A stretch of 46,625 bases of DNA, from positions 1-46,625 of the forward strand of contig RZYC01000024.1 in assembly GCA_009930475.1 (NCBI GenBank), read 5' to 3'. Position 1 is the stretch's first letter. Every line of letters begins with the position of its first letter. The translations under genes and the position numbers were made by a program. The notes beneath the pieces were generated by a model that saw only the letters and a list, made by a program, of their open reading frames with translations, was not told where the DNA came from and did not search any database. This DNA is from Spartobacteria bacterium (GTDB lineage: Bacteria; Verrucomicrobiota; Kiritimatiellia; RZYC01). Of this stretch, positions 33,563 to 41,916 are shown piece after piece.

Positions 33563-34534
33563 GTGAGTAACATTGAAGAGGCTAAAATAGTTCAGGTCAC
33601 GTGCAGTCCGCATGTACACGATGCATCGATGTCAACACAGGGAATGATGCGTGACGTGTTGGTTGGGTTGGTGCCCTTGATCCTGACAGGATTAGTTGTT
33701 TTTAGAGGGGCTGCACTGGCTCAGATGGTTATCTGCGTTGCGGCATGCGTTGCGGCAGAATTGGTTTTTACAGCGATGCGGAAAGGTCCGGTAAGCATTA
33801 AGGACGGCTCTGCCGCTGTAACCGGTATGATTTTGGCATTATCCCTTCCTGCCACAGCTCCCTGGTTCGTCGGGGTGTTGGGCTCCGTTGTCGCGATTGG
33901 TTTGTCAAAGGTCATTTTTGGGGGACTGGGTCAGAATTTATTTAATCCGGCTATGGTTGGCAGAGCGTTTGTGATGATTGCTTTTCCAGCTATGATTGGT
34001 GCTTCGGCCTATGTGGTACAGGATGCGTCGGTGCATGCGCTCACCATGGCGACTCCGCTCACCTCGCTCAAAATGAGCGGTGTGGTGACGCCTCTGGGTC
34101 AATTGCTCACGGGTGCAACCAATGGTTCTATCGGAGAAACCGGGGCACTGGCTTGTCTGCTTGGCGGAATATATCTGTGCTGGCGGCGTGCAGCGGCGTG
34201 GCAGATTCCCGTAGCAGTGATCGCCTCCGCAGCGGTGATAAGCCTGCTTTCCTCCGGTTTTTCGATTTCAGCCGTTTTGCACGAGCTGTCCGCCGGCGCG
34301 TTGCTCTTCGGTGCCTTTTTTATTGCTACCGATCCGGTGACCAGTCCAGTGACCCCTCGGGGTCGGTGGATTTTCGGTATTGGTGTGGGATGTTTTATTA
34401 TGATGCTTCGTAAATTGAGCGGATACCCGGAAGGGGTTATGTTTGCCGTGCTTTTGATGAACGCCGTTGTCCCGCTGATCAATCGCTGGACGATTCCTGA
34501 ACCCCTTGGCGGACCGGTTCCGGTTAGAAATTGA
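33563..34534 (+). CDS. rnfD: Rnf complex subunit D
   Basis: 323 residues, integral membrane. SxGAT-type FMN attachment: TPLGQLLTGATNGS holds the Thr that carries covalent FMN. ATDPVTSPVTPRGRWIFG is typical of RnfD/NqrB. It forms part of the ion channel. An AGAAGGAAAGG site precedes the GTG start (position 33563). Confidence 0.93.
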   Translation: MSNIEEAKIVQVTCSPHVHDASMSTQGMMRDVLVGLVPLILTGLVVFRGAALAQMVICVAACVAAELVFTAMRKGPVSIKDGSAAVTGMILALSLPATAPWFVGVLGSVVAIGLSKVIFGGLGQNLFNPAMVGRAFVMIAFPAMIGASAYVVQDASVHALTMATPLTSLKMSGVVTPLGQLLTGATNGSIGETGALACLLGGIYLCWRRAAAWQIPVAVIASAAVISLLSSGFSISAVLHELSAGALLFGAFFIATDPVTSPVTPRGRWIFGIGVGCFIMMLRKLSGYPEGVMFAVLLMNAVVPLINRWTIPEPLGGPVPVRN

Positions 34535-34557
34535 TTTAACGAAATGAAGGATAGAAC

Positions 34558-35199
34558 ATGAGTAAAGGTAACTATATTTCGCAGGGCTGGTTGATTATTG
34601 TCCTGGGCGTTGTCTTCGGAGCAACATTGGCCGGTGTGCAGATTGGGCTTTCTGGAAGGATTGCAGATAATAAACTGGCAGATACGATGTCGCAGATTCC
34701 CTCGCTCGTACCGGGCGCGGTCTCAGGTGAACAGGATAATCATGGAGATCTGATTGCATACCGGGCTATGGATGACAAGAAAGACCAGGTGGGCTGGGTT
34801 GTATATGGAAAAGGGCAGGGATTTGCCGATATTATCGAGTTGCTGGTCGGATTTGATATGAAAGCCGAGCATATTACGGGGTTGTATATTCTTTCGCAGA
34901 ATGAAACGCCGGGACTGGGCAACCGTATTGTGTTCCCTGCCGGTCAGGAGTATGACACCGTTCAGAATGAATCACTCACGAAAGTGAACGAATTCTTCCA
35001 GCAAGCCGGCCCCGACAAGGCGTTTCGTCTGCAGTTCTCCGGAAAACCAACGGCAGGCCAGCTGGATGTGGTGAAACAGCGTGCTGCAGCATCGGATAAT
35101 GACAAAGTCGATGCGCTGACTGGTGCAACGATCTCAAGTAAGAGTGTGGCTTCAATTGTAAATAGTACGGTGCAGAAGTTTAAGGCAACATTAAAATAA
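34558..35199 (+). CDS. rnfG: Rnf complex subunit G
   Basis: 213 residues. One N-terminal membrane helix (GWLIIVLGVVFGATLAGVQI), then a periplasmic FMN domain with ETPGLG and DALTGATISSKSV, in which the Thr of GAT carries FMN. It shuttles electrons on the outer face. GAAGGATAG lies before the ATG. Confidence 0.92.
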   Translation: MSKGNYISQGWLIIVLGVVFGATLAGVQIGLSGRIADNKLADTMSQIPSLVPGAVSGEQDNHGDLIAYRAMDDKKDQVGWVVYGKGQGFADIIELLVGFDMKAEHITGLYILSQNETPGLGNRIVFPAGQEYDTVQNESLTKVNEFFQQAGPDKAFRLQFSGKPTAGQLDVVKQRAAASDNDKVDALTGATISSKSVASIVNSTVQKFKATLK

Positions 35200-35211
35200 T
35201 GGAGTGCAATT

Positions 35212-35838
35212 ATGAGGGATGATGGACCAACCCCTTTAGAACGGTTTCTTAATGGTATCTTACCGGAAAACCCGATTTATCGGCAGTTTCTCGGGATGTG
35301 CCCAACGCTGGCTGTAACCAATGGAATGAAATCCGCCATGACGATGGCACTCGCTACAACCTTTGTGCTGGTGTGTGCGAATGTCATTGTCAGCTTGATT
35401 CGCGGTTTGCTTAAACCTCATCTGAGGATTCTTGTGTTTACGCTCACCATTGCTACGTTCGTTACCATTGCCGATAAATTTATTGCCGCATACATGTACG
35501 ATATGAGTAAGCAGTTGGGGCCGTATCTGCCGCTGATTATTGTGAACTGTATCATTATCGGTCGCTGTGAGGCATGCAGTTCCAAACAGGGTGTGTTCAC
35601 CTCATTGGCCGATGCACTGGGACAGGGACTCGGATTTACTCTGGCACTGGCCAGTATCGCGACTGTGCGAGAATTACTGGGTGCCGGGACGTGGTTTGAT
35701 CTGCCTGTGCTGTCCCCGATGAACTGGCCCGGCTGGGTGATTATGATTCTACCGCCCGGGGCTTTCTTCACCTTGGGATTATTGCTGGGACTGGCGAACA
35801 AGGTCGTGGCGTGGAAAGAAGCAAAACAGGTCGGGTAA
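35212..35838 (+). CDS. rnfE: Rnf complex subunit E
   Basis: 208 residues, six helices. NCIIIGRCEACSSKQG carries the conserved Asn-Cys thought to ligate the membrane [2Fe-2S] cluster shared with RnfA. Here GRAEAFAAK of E. coli RsxE is GRCEACSSK, which adds two cysteines. C-terminal PPGAFFTLGLLLGLANKV. Short gap after rnfG. Confidence 0.92.
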   Translation: MRDDGPTPLERFLNGILPENPIYRQFLGMCPTLAVTNGMKSAMTMALATTFVLVCANVIVSLIRGLLKPHLRILVFTLTIATFVTIADKFIAAYMYDMSKQLGPYLPLIIVNCIIIGRCEACSSKQGVFTSLADALGQGLGFTLALASIATVRELLGAGTWFDLPVLSPMNWPGWVIMILPPGAFFTLGLLLGLANKVVAWKEAKQVG

Positions 35839-35867
35839 CCGGTCGATACGTGTAAGCGAGGTTTTTT

Positions 35868-36635
35868 ATGGACTACATGATTTCAATTATTCTCATCGCC
35901 CTGGGGGCCGCGATCATCAACAACGTGATTCTGCATTTCTTTGTGGGAATCTGTCCTTTCATCGGTGTTTCACGCCGTGTGGATGTGGCCTTTGGTATGG
36001 GCTGTGCCGTTACTTTTGTGATTACCATTGCAGCCATGCTGTGCTGGTTTTTTACTTTTTATATCTTGAGAACGGGAGCACCGCTGACCACCTGGGCGGC
36101 GTCATTCTTCATGGATAAAGCGGCGGCTTCGCAGCTTGATCTGTCGATCCTGAGCTATATCGTTTATATCTTTGTGATTGCTTCATCTGTTCAGTTTGTC
36201 GAGATGTACGTAAGAAAATTCTTTCCGCCGCTCTATAAAGCGTTCGGGGTTTATCTACCGCTGATAACGACGAACTGCTGTATTCTGTTTGCCTGTTTGA
36301 ATATTATGGCCAACATTTCCGGTGTGGATAATCCGGCCGAAGTATGGGATCTGGGCAAAGCCATTGTTTATGCCTTTTTTGCCGGTATCGGTTTTACGGT
36401 CGCTATTGTGATTATGGCAGGGATTCGCGAAGAACTCGAGTTGTGCGATGTCCCGAAATGCTTACAAGGGCCTGGCATCACGCTATTGGTGGCCGGTATT
36501 CTGTCGCTTGCTTTTATGGGATTCACTGGTGTGGATAAGGGGTTGGAAAAAGTATTGCGGGGAAATTCGGATAAACAGACACAGCAGATAGAACAGCCGG
36601 CGGCGGACAAGGCCGTTGTTGCGATGAATGGATGA
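35868..36635 (+). CDS. rnfA: Rnf complex subunit A with extra loop and tail
   Basis: 255 residues against about 193 for E. coli RsxA. Core phrases [36 protein letters not shown] (Cys ligand), and [20 protein letters not shown]. The added length lies in a loop near residues 66-88 ([17 protein letters not shown]) and in a C-terminal tail of about 30 charged residues rich in Gln, Asp and Glu. Ends four bases into a possible upstream rnfB start. Confidence 0.9.
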   Translation: MDYMISIILIALGAAIINNVILHFFVGICPFIGVSRRVDVAFGMGCAVTFVITIAAMLCWFFTFYILRTGAPLTTWAASFFMDKAAASQLDLSILSYIVYIFVIASSVQFVEMYVRKFFPPLYKAFGVYLPLITTNCCILFACLNIMANISGVDNPAEVWDLGKAIVYAFFAGIGFTVAIVIMAGIREELELCDVPKCLQGPGITLLVAGILSLAFMGFTGVDKGLEKVLRGNSDKQTQQIEQPAADKAVVAMNG

Positions 36636-36664
36636 TCAATCAGTCGAGAGACGGAGCACATACA

Positions 36665-37579
36665 ATGACGATACTTGGAATATTTTTTGCAGCAGTAGTG
36701 ATGTTACTTTTGGCTTTGGCCATGGCCTGGGTTCTGGGCTGGGCGAATCGTGCGTTTCATGTGGACGTGGATCCCCGCCTTGATCAAATCAATGCGGTTC
36801 TGCCGGGTGCAAACTGTGGCGGATGTGGATTCGTGGGTTGTAACGACTATGCCGAGGCGGTGGTCAGCGGAAAAGCAACGCCGGATTGTTGTCCCGTCGG
36901 CGGCGAAAGCTGTGCTTCGGCCGTGGCGTCCATCATGGGCGTGGAACTGGATCAAAGCTGGCCGTTTCGTCCCGTAGTTCACTGTGGCGCTACGCTGGAG
37001 CAGCGAAAAGGTCGCATGGACTATAAAGGTGAGCACTCCTGTGCCACGGCCAATCTGGTGGCGGACGTTCAGGGATGCACCTATGGCTGTTTGGGGTTTG
37101 GCGACTGCGAGGCGGCGTGTAAGTACGATGCGATTCACGTTGAATATGGGTTGGCGACCGTGGATTACCATAAATGTGTCGGATGTGGAAAATGCGCCGA
37201 GGTCTGTCCCAGAAATATCATTTCTATGGTTCCGTTTAAACAGCAGCGTATGCTGGCTATTCGCTGTTCCAGCAAGGACATGGGTAAAGATGTCCGGGCG
37301 GTGTGCGAAGTGGGCTGTATCGGTTGTAAGGCATGTGAACGCGCGGCCGGTTCTGTTTTCAAGGTGGAGAATAACCTCCCGGTTATTGATTACGATAAAT
37401 ACGATCCCGAAACCATGGCGGCCGCCCAGCTGGCTGTAGACAAATGCCCTATGAAGCGCATTATGGAGGTGGGGAAACCTTCGGTGCATGATATGGAGCA
37501 GGTCGGTGACCGCGAAATGCCCGAAATCGTTAAAGCAGATTTTAAGACAACTGTGGATGATACGTCTTGGCGGGGGTAG
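36665..37579 (+). CDS. rnfB: Rnf complex subunit B (ferredoxin-like)
   Basis: 304 residues from the ATG at 36665, eight bases after GGAG. The in-frame ATG at 36632 lies inside rnfA. An N-terminal helix is followed by the cluster motif ANCGGCGFVGCNDY...CCPVGG, then two ferredoxin-type sites (CVGCGKCAEVCPRNII and CIGCKACERAAGSVFK) plus an earlier Cys-rich stretch (GCTYGCLGFGDCEAACKYD). It takes electrons from ferredoxin. Confidence 0.92.
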   Translation: MTILGIFFAAVVMLLLALAMAWVLGWANRAFHVDVDPRLDQINAVLPGANCGGCGFVGCNDYAEAVVSGKATPDCCPVGGESCASAVASIMGVELDQSWPFRPVVHCGATLEQRKGRMDYKGEHSCATANLVADVQGCTYGCLGFGDCEAACKYDAIHVEYGLATVDYHKCVGCGKCAEVCPRNIISMVPFKQQRMLAIRCSSKDMGKDVRAVCEVGCIGCKACERAAGSVFKVENNLPVIDYDKYDPETMAAAQLAVDKCPMKRIMEVGKPSVHDMEQVGDREMPEIVKADFKTTVDDTSWRG

Positions 37580-37586
37580 GCGGCCG

Positions 37587-38606
37587 GTGATTTCCATTGG
37601 ATTATTTGCACATAATGAAGAGAGCCATATCGAGGCAACACTGACGTCGCTGGCGCAGCAGACGTTATGGGCAAAAACGGAAGATGTCGAATGTCTGATT
37701 ATTGCGAACGGTTGTACCGACGCGACGGTCGCTGTGGCAGAGGCCTGTTGCGGGCGATTGGACTGCGGATCGCGCATGCGGGTTATTCACGAAGAAAAAC
37801 CGGGGAAAAGTGCCGCATGGAATAAGTATATTCATGTTCATGCCTGCGCGAAGGCCTCCTGTTTTATACTGATGGATGCCGATATTGATTTTGTCGAGCA
37901 GGATGTACTGGAAAAACTGGTAAAGGCACTGGATGAGCATCAGGACGCCGTTGTCTCGGTAGACGTGCCTGTGAAGGATGTCGCTTTTCATGCGCATAAA
38001 TCGGTCAAAGATCGATTGTCGGTGGCCTCGGCGTCGCTTGCCGCTACGGGGGCACCCAAGTTGTGCGGGCAGTTGTATTGCGTACGAAGGGAAGCCGTTT
38101 GCTCGCTGTGGCTTCCTGACGGGTTGCTCGTGGAGGATGGATTTCTCAGGGCGATGCTTTTGACGGATAATTTTTCCCAACCCGAGAATGTGCGCCGTAT
38201 TGTCCGAGTATCTGACGTGCATCACCGCTTTGAAGCAGAGACGGGATTTTGGTCTTTGTTTCGCCATGAAAGACGCATTTTCAACGGAACGGCCGTTAAT
38301 GTCATCCTGTTTGGTGCGTTACATGCCATGGCTGAAAATCAGGTGGAAATCGGGCCATGGATTAAGGAACAGAACGAAGAGCATCCCGACTGGCTGCGTG
38401 AGATGGTTGCCGACTCGTTACAACGTGCGGGCCGGCATGGTGGCATGGCTTGGGAGATGGTTGGCTTGCCATGGATGCAATGGCGCAAAATGCGTGGAAA
38501 GCAGGCATTGCGCTGTTTGCCGGGTGCGTTGATCCGGACGCTTTTTAATCTGCTGGTCGGGGTGGCCTCGGCTTATGACGTGAGGAAGGGAGCCATGTCG
38601 TGGTAG
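37587..38606 (+). CDS. Glycosyltransferase family 2
   Basis: 339 residues from the GTG at 37587 (ISIGLFAHNEESHIEATLTSL), behind TAGG. Upstream in-frame codons lie inside rnfB and do not fit the family. GT-A fold with ANGCTDAT, EEKPGKSAAWN, and DAD in LMDADIDFVEQD. A C-terminal amphipathic part may touch the membrane. It overlaps the next gene by seven bases and starts only seven bases after rnfB, so it is read with the Rnf operon. Likely surface glycan synthesis, acceptor unknown. Confidence 0.8.
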   Translation: MISIGLFAHNEESHIEATLTSLAQQTLWAKTEDVECLIIANGCTDATVAVAEACCGRLDCGSRMRVIHEEKPGKSAAWNKYIHVHACAKASCFILMDADIDFVEQDVLEKLVKALDEHQDAVVSVDVPVKDVAFHAHKSVKDRLSVASASLAATGAPKLCGQLYCVRREAVCSLWLPDGLLVEDGFLRAMLLTDNFSQPENVRRIVRVSDVHHRFEAETGFWSLFRHERRIFNGTAVNVILFGALHAMAENQVEIGPWIKEQNEEHPDWLREMVADSLQRAGRHGGMAWEMVGLPWMQWRKMRGKQALRCLPGALIRTLFNLLVGVASAYDVRKGAMSW

Positions 38607-39766
38607 CCTCTGAATATGCCGTATTATTGGTGGGCCCCTATCGTCGTGAGCAGCGCGTATCGAGTATGATGTTTTTCATCGAGGCGTTGGAGCGGGGGTT
38701 GAAAGAACGTCATATTCCTGTTGAAACTATTTACCCTGAAGTGCGCTTCGGGGGGCTCTCTGCAGCCATTACGCTGATTTCTAAGCTGCTGGCTGCTGTC
38801 GATAAGCTGGTTCTCTTTCCATGGGTATTGCGTCGCCGTGTTCGTAACATGCAGAAGAATGGAACTGTTGTGGTTCACGTGGTCGATCAGGCCTATGCAA
38901 ATTATACGTATTGTTTGAAAGGAATACCGCATGTTGTGACGTGTCATGATGTGATTTCTCTTCAGGCAACGGAAGGCGAGCTGGCGGAACATACGGAGCC
39001 GTTGCGTACACGATTGTATCAGCGGATGTTGCAGCGGTCTTTGGCTAAGGCACCCTGTGTGGTGTCGATTACGCAGACAACAAAGGATCACCTGCTGCGT
39101 TTGACAGGACGTGATTCCGTTTCAACTCCGGTGGTGTATGATGGACTGCATTATCCCTACCGCCCCATGGATGCGGCGGAGGCACGCACGGTGCTGGCAG
39201 GGAAATGGACGAATCCGCCGGATGACGTCGGATCCTGTTTCATGCATATCGGTATTAATATCTGGTATAAGAACAGGATGGGGGTTTTGGATATTTTTCG
39301 AGAATGGTCGGTGCGGTATCCAGACCCTCCGATGCACTTGCTTATGATCGGTCCTCCTCCTACCGAAGAAATGAAGGCACGCGTGAGGGACTGGGGGATG
39401 GAACCCGTCGTTCATTGGGTCAGCGGCCTGTCTAATGAGGAGGTTCGCGCGGCGTACAGTCTGGCTCAGGCACTTATTTTCCCGTCTTTTTTGGAGGGAT
39501 TCGGCTGGCCGCTGATTGAAGCAATGGCTTGCGGCTGTCCGGTGTTTGTGTCGAATAGATTACCTATGACGGAGGTGGGAGCCGACGCAGCGCGCTATTT
39601 TGATCCATCAGAACCGGCGAACGCGGTGCAGGTTCTTGCGGAGGGAATGGCTGATCGTGGCGGCATGGTCGAACGCGGCTTGAAACGTGCGGAGCTGTTC
39701 TCGGCAGATCATATGTTGTCAGGCTACTTGGCGGCCTATGAGCAGGCATTGGAGATGATGCAATGA
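38600..39766 (+). CDS. Glycosyltransferase family 4
   Basis: 388 residues, GTG start overlapping the previous gene. GT-B: YRREQRVSSMMFFIEALERG, CHDVISLQATEGE, then HIGINIWYKNRMGVLDIF and FPSFLEGFGWPLIEAMACGCPVF (E-x7-E), and ADAARYFDP. The second of three overlapping sugar-transfer genes. Exact sugars unknown. Confidence 0.85.
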   Translation: MVASEYAVLLVGPYRREQRVSSMMFFIEALERGLKERHIPVETIYPEVRFGGLSAAITLISKLLAAVDKLVLFPWVLRRRVRNMQKNGTVVVHVVDQAYANYTYCLKGIPHVVTCHDVISLQATEGELAEHTEPLRTRLYQRMLQRSLAKAPCVVSITQTTKDHLLRLTGRDSVSTPVVYDGLHYPYRPMDAAEARTVLAGKWTNPPDDVGSCFMHIGINIWYKNRMGVLDIFREWSVRYPDPPMHLLMIGPPPTEEMKARVRDWGMEPVVHWVSGLSNEEVRAAYSLAQALIFPSFLEGFGWPLIEAMACGCPVFVSNRLPMTEVGADAARYFDPSEPANAVQVLAEGMADRGGMVERGLKRAELFSADHMLSGYLAAYEQALEMMQ

Positions 39767-41340
39767 TCGGTGCGGTGGTGATTGCGAGAAATGAGGGGGA
39801 ACGGCTTAAAACGTGTCTTCGCTCCATCATTAAAAGCGTGCCTGCCTGCGTTTATGTGGATTCGGGCTCCACCGATGGTAGTCCGGAATTTGCGGAATCG
39901 CTGGGGATTCAGGTTCTTCGACTGGATATGTCGATTCCCTTTTCCATGGCGCGTGCACGCAATGAGGGATTTGATGTGCTCGATACGCAGTTTGATGACC
40001 TGGAATATGTTCAGTTTATTGATGGCGACTGCGAAATGCGAGACGGCTGGCTGGGGCGGGCGGCTGATTTTCTTGGATCACATGAGCGCGTGGCGGCGGT
40101 GTGCGGTCGTCGCAGAGAGCGGTATCCTGATGCGTCCATCTTCAACCGTCTGGCCGATATGGAGTGGGATCGACCTGCCGGAAAGGCGGAAGCCTGTGGC
40201 GGAGATGCGCTGGTTCGTATGACAGCTTTTCGCGAAGTGAAGGGGTATCGGATCGAGCTTATTGCCGGCGAAGAACCGGAAATGTGTTTTCGTTTACGCG
40301 GGGCCGGTTGGGATATCTGGCGACTTGACGAGGAAATGACATGGCACGATGCACATATTTTGTTGTTTTCCGCGTGGCTGCGTCGTCACGTCCGCGGCGG
40401 ATATGGTGCTCTGGATGTTTTTCAGCGGCTTAAAGGACAAATGCCTGATGATCAGATACCGTTCTATTCCATGGTGCGTTCTGCCCGTCGCTGGACGTTG
40501 CAGTGGCTGGGCGTGACAGTTGTGGCGACGATTTTAACAACGAACTTGGCCAAAGGGCAACTATGGGCCTGCGGGATAACGTGTATGGTGTTTTTAGCAC
40601 TCTGGTGGGCGCAAGCGGCACGACTGGCCGTAAAAGAACATCAATCGGGGAGCTCATGGAATATTTCTTTGAAATATGGTGCTTTGACGATGATCAGTAA
40701 GTGGGCTCAAATGTGGGGACAGATGCGGTTCTTTTGGGATCGATTCCGGGGTCGAAAAGCAGTGCTCATTGAATATAAAGGAAGGGATACTGCTACAGAT
40801 CAAAAAAAAATGTCGGCGTGGCAGGCCGATAAAGCACGTTATCCAAAGCATGCTTTTGTGCGGGAACAATCGCTCTGGGCACTGGCGGTTTACCGATTTG
40901 GCCGCTGGAATGATGCCCGCCGGCGGACGTGGAGTCAGCGCATTAATGATCGTTTATACTGGTTCCTTTTTCGTTTGGTGGAAACGCTGACTGGCGTGAG
41001 TTTCACGAAGCAGGCAGACATCGGGCCTGGCTTGCGGATTTATCATTTTGGTAATATATTTATACACTCGAATGTTGTTATGGGTAGTAACTGTACAATC
41101 CGGCAGGGGGTGACAATCGGAAACCGAGTCGAAGACGGGGGCGTTCCTGTGCTCGGCGACGGGGTTGAGGTCGGGGCATATGCGCAGATTTTGGGAGATA
41201 TTTCTATCGGAGATCATGCAAAGATCGGGGCGATGAGTGTGGTGCTTCAGGATGTGCCGGCCGATGGTACGGCCGTGGGGATTCCTGCTCGTATTATTGC
41301 CGCTAAAAAAGACGCCGGTACGACAGCAGATGCGAACTAA
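39763..41340 (+). CDS. GT2-serine acetyltransferase-like fusion protein
   Basis: 525 residues. Residues 1-235 are a GT-A transferase (VVIARNEGERLKTCLRSI, DSGSTDGS, DGD at 87-89, EACGGDALVRM). Two membrane helices follow at about 250-263 and 267-287. Residues about 352-520 are a CysE-like left-handed beta-helix acyltransferase (DIGPGLRIYHFGNIFIHSN, TIRQGVTIGN, GAMSVVLQDVPADGTAVGIP). The fusion would transfer a sugar and acetylate the product or the carrier-bound glycan. It could be two fused genes from a glycan locus. Overlaps the GT4 gene by ATGA. Confidence 0.85.
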   Translation: MIGAVVIARNEGERLKTCLRSIIKSVPACVYVDSGSTDGSPEFAESLGIQVLRLDMSIPFSMARARNEGFDVLDTQFDDLEYVQFIDGDCEMRDGWLGRAADFLGSHERVAAVCGRRRERYPDASIFNRLADMEWDRPAGKAEACGGDALVRMTAFREVKGYRIELIAGEEPEMCFRLRGAGWDIWRLDEEMTWHDAHILLFSAWLRRHVRGGYGALDVFQRLKGQMPDDQIPFYSMVRSARRWTLQWLGVTVVATILTTNLAKGQLWACGITCMVFLALWWAQAARLAVKEHQSGSSWNISLKYGALTMISKWAQMWGQMRFFWDRFRGRKAVLIEYKGRDTATDQKKMSAWQADKARYPKHAFVREQSLWALAVYRFGRWNDARRRTWSQRINDRLYWFLFRLVETLTGVSFTKQADIGPGLRIYHFGNIFIHSNVVMGSNCTIRQGVTIGNRVEDGGVPVLGDGVEVGAYAQILGDISIGDHAKIGAMSVVLQDVPADGTAVGIPARIIAAKKDAGTTADAN

Positions 41341-41395
41341 TTAATAGGCCAGCCATTGTCGGCGGCCATAACATAATAAAATAAAGGAGATAATG

Positions 41396-41770
41396 ATGTC
41401 GAAATTACCTGAATCAGTATGCAGGGCATGGGAGAACCGTGAGGATGCGGTTGTTTTTACTACCGTGGATGCGGAAGGTGTTCCGAATTCTATCTATGCT
41501 ACCTGCGTAAGTAAGTATGACGATGAAACGCTGGTTGTTGCAGATAATTATTTTGACAAAACGCGCAAAAATATTCTCGCAGGCAGCAAAGCGTCCATGT
41601 TGTTCATCACCAAAGAAGGAAAGTCTTTTCAGGTGAAAGGATCTGTAGACTATGTAAAAGAAGGCCCCGTTTTTGACGATATGAAAACGTGGAACCCGCA
41701 AAAACATCCGGGTCATGCGGCCGCAGCTCTGAAAGTCGAAGCGGTCTATTCCGGTTCAGAAAAATTGTAA
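41396..41770 (+). CDS. Pyridoxamine 5'-phosphate oxidase-family protein
   Basis: 124 residues from the second of two adjacent ATGs, which is better spaced from AAAGGAG (6 bases against 3). Split-barrel flavin-binding family: FTTVDAEGVPNSIYATCVSK, LVVADNYFDKTRKNI and KEGKSFQVKGSVDYV. Such small proteins bind FMN or heme and act in oxidoreduction. True PdxH features are not visible. A hairpin follows. Confidence 0.8.
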   Translation: MSKLPESVCRAWENREDAVVFTTVDAEGVPNSIYATCVSKYDDETLVVADNYFDKTRKNILAGSKASMLFITKEGKSFQVKGSVDYVKEGPVFDDMKTWNPQKHPGHAAAALKVEAVYSGSEKL

Positions 41771-41777
41771 ACCGATG

Positions 41778-41804
41778 GCGGGGCGGAATTCAGTTCCGTC
41801 CCGC
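41778..41804 (+). terminator. Hairpin after the PPOX gene
   Basis: GCGGGGCGGAA, TTCAG loop, TTCCGTCCCGC, one G-T pair. It lies eight bases past the stop at 41768-41770. Only TTTCG follows, so it is a weak terminator. Confidence 0.5.
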
Positions 41805-41916
41805 TTTCGCTGTTGTTGGTGTAGATAAATCTCAACAAAACAGCTTTGAATACACCATCTATTGTGGTAGTCAATCCACTTTCTTTTGCGACAACACTAT
41901 ATAAGGAAGCAACTTA

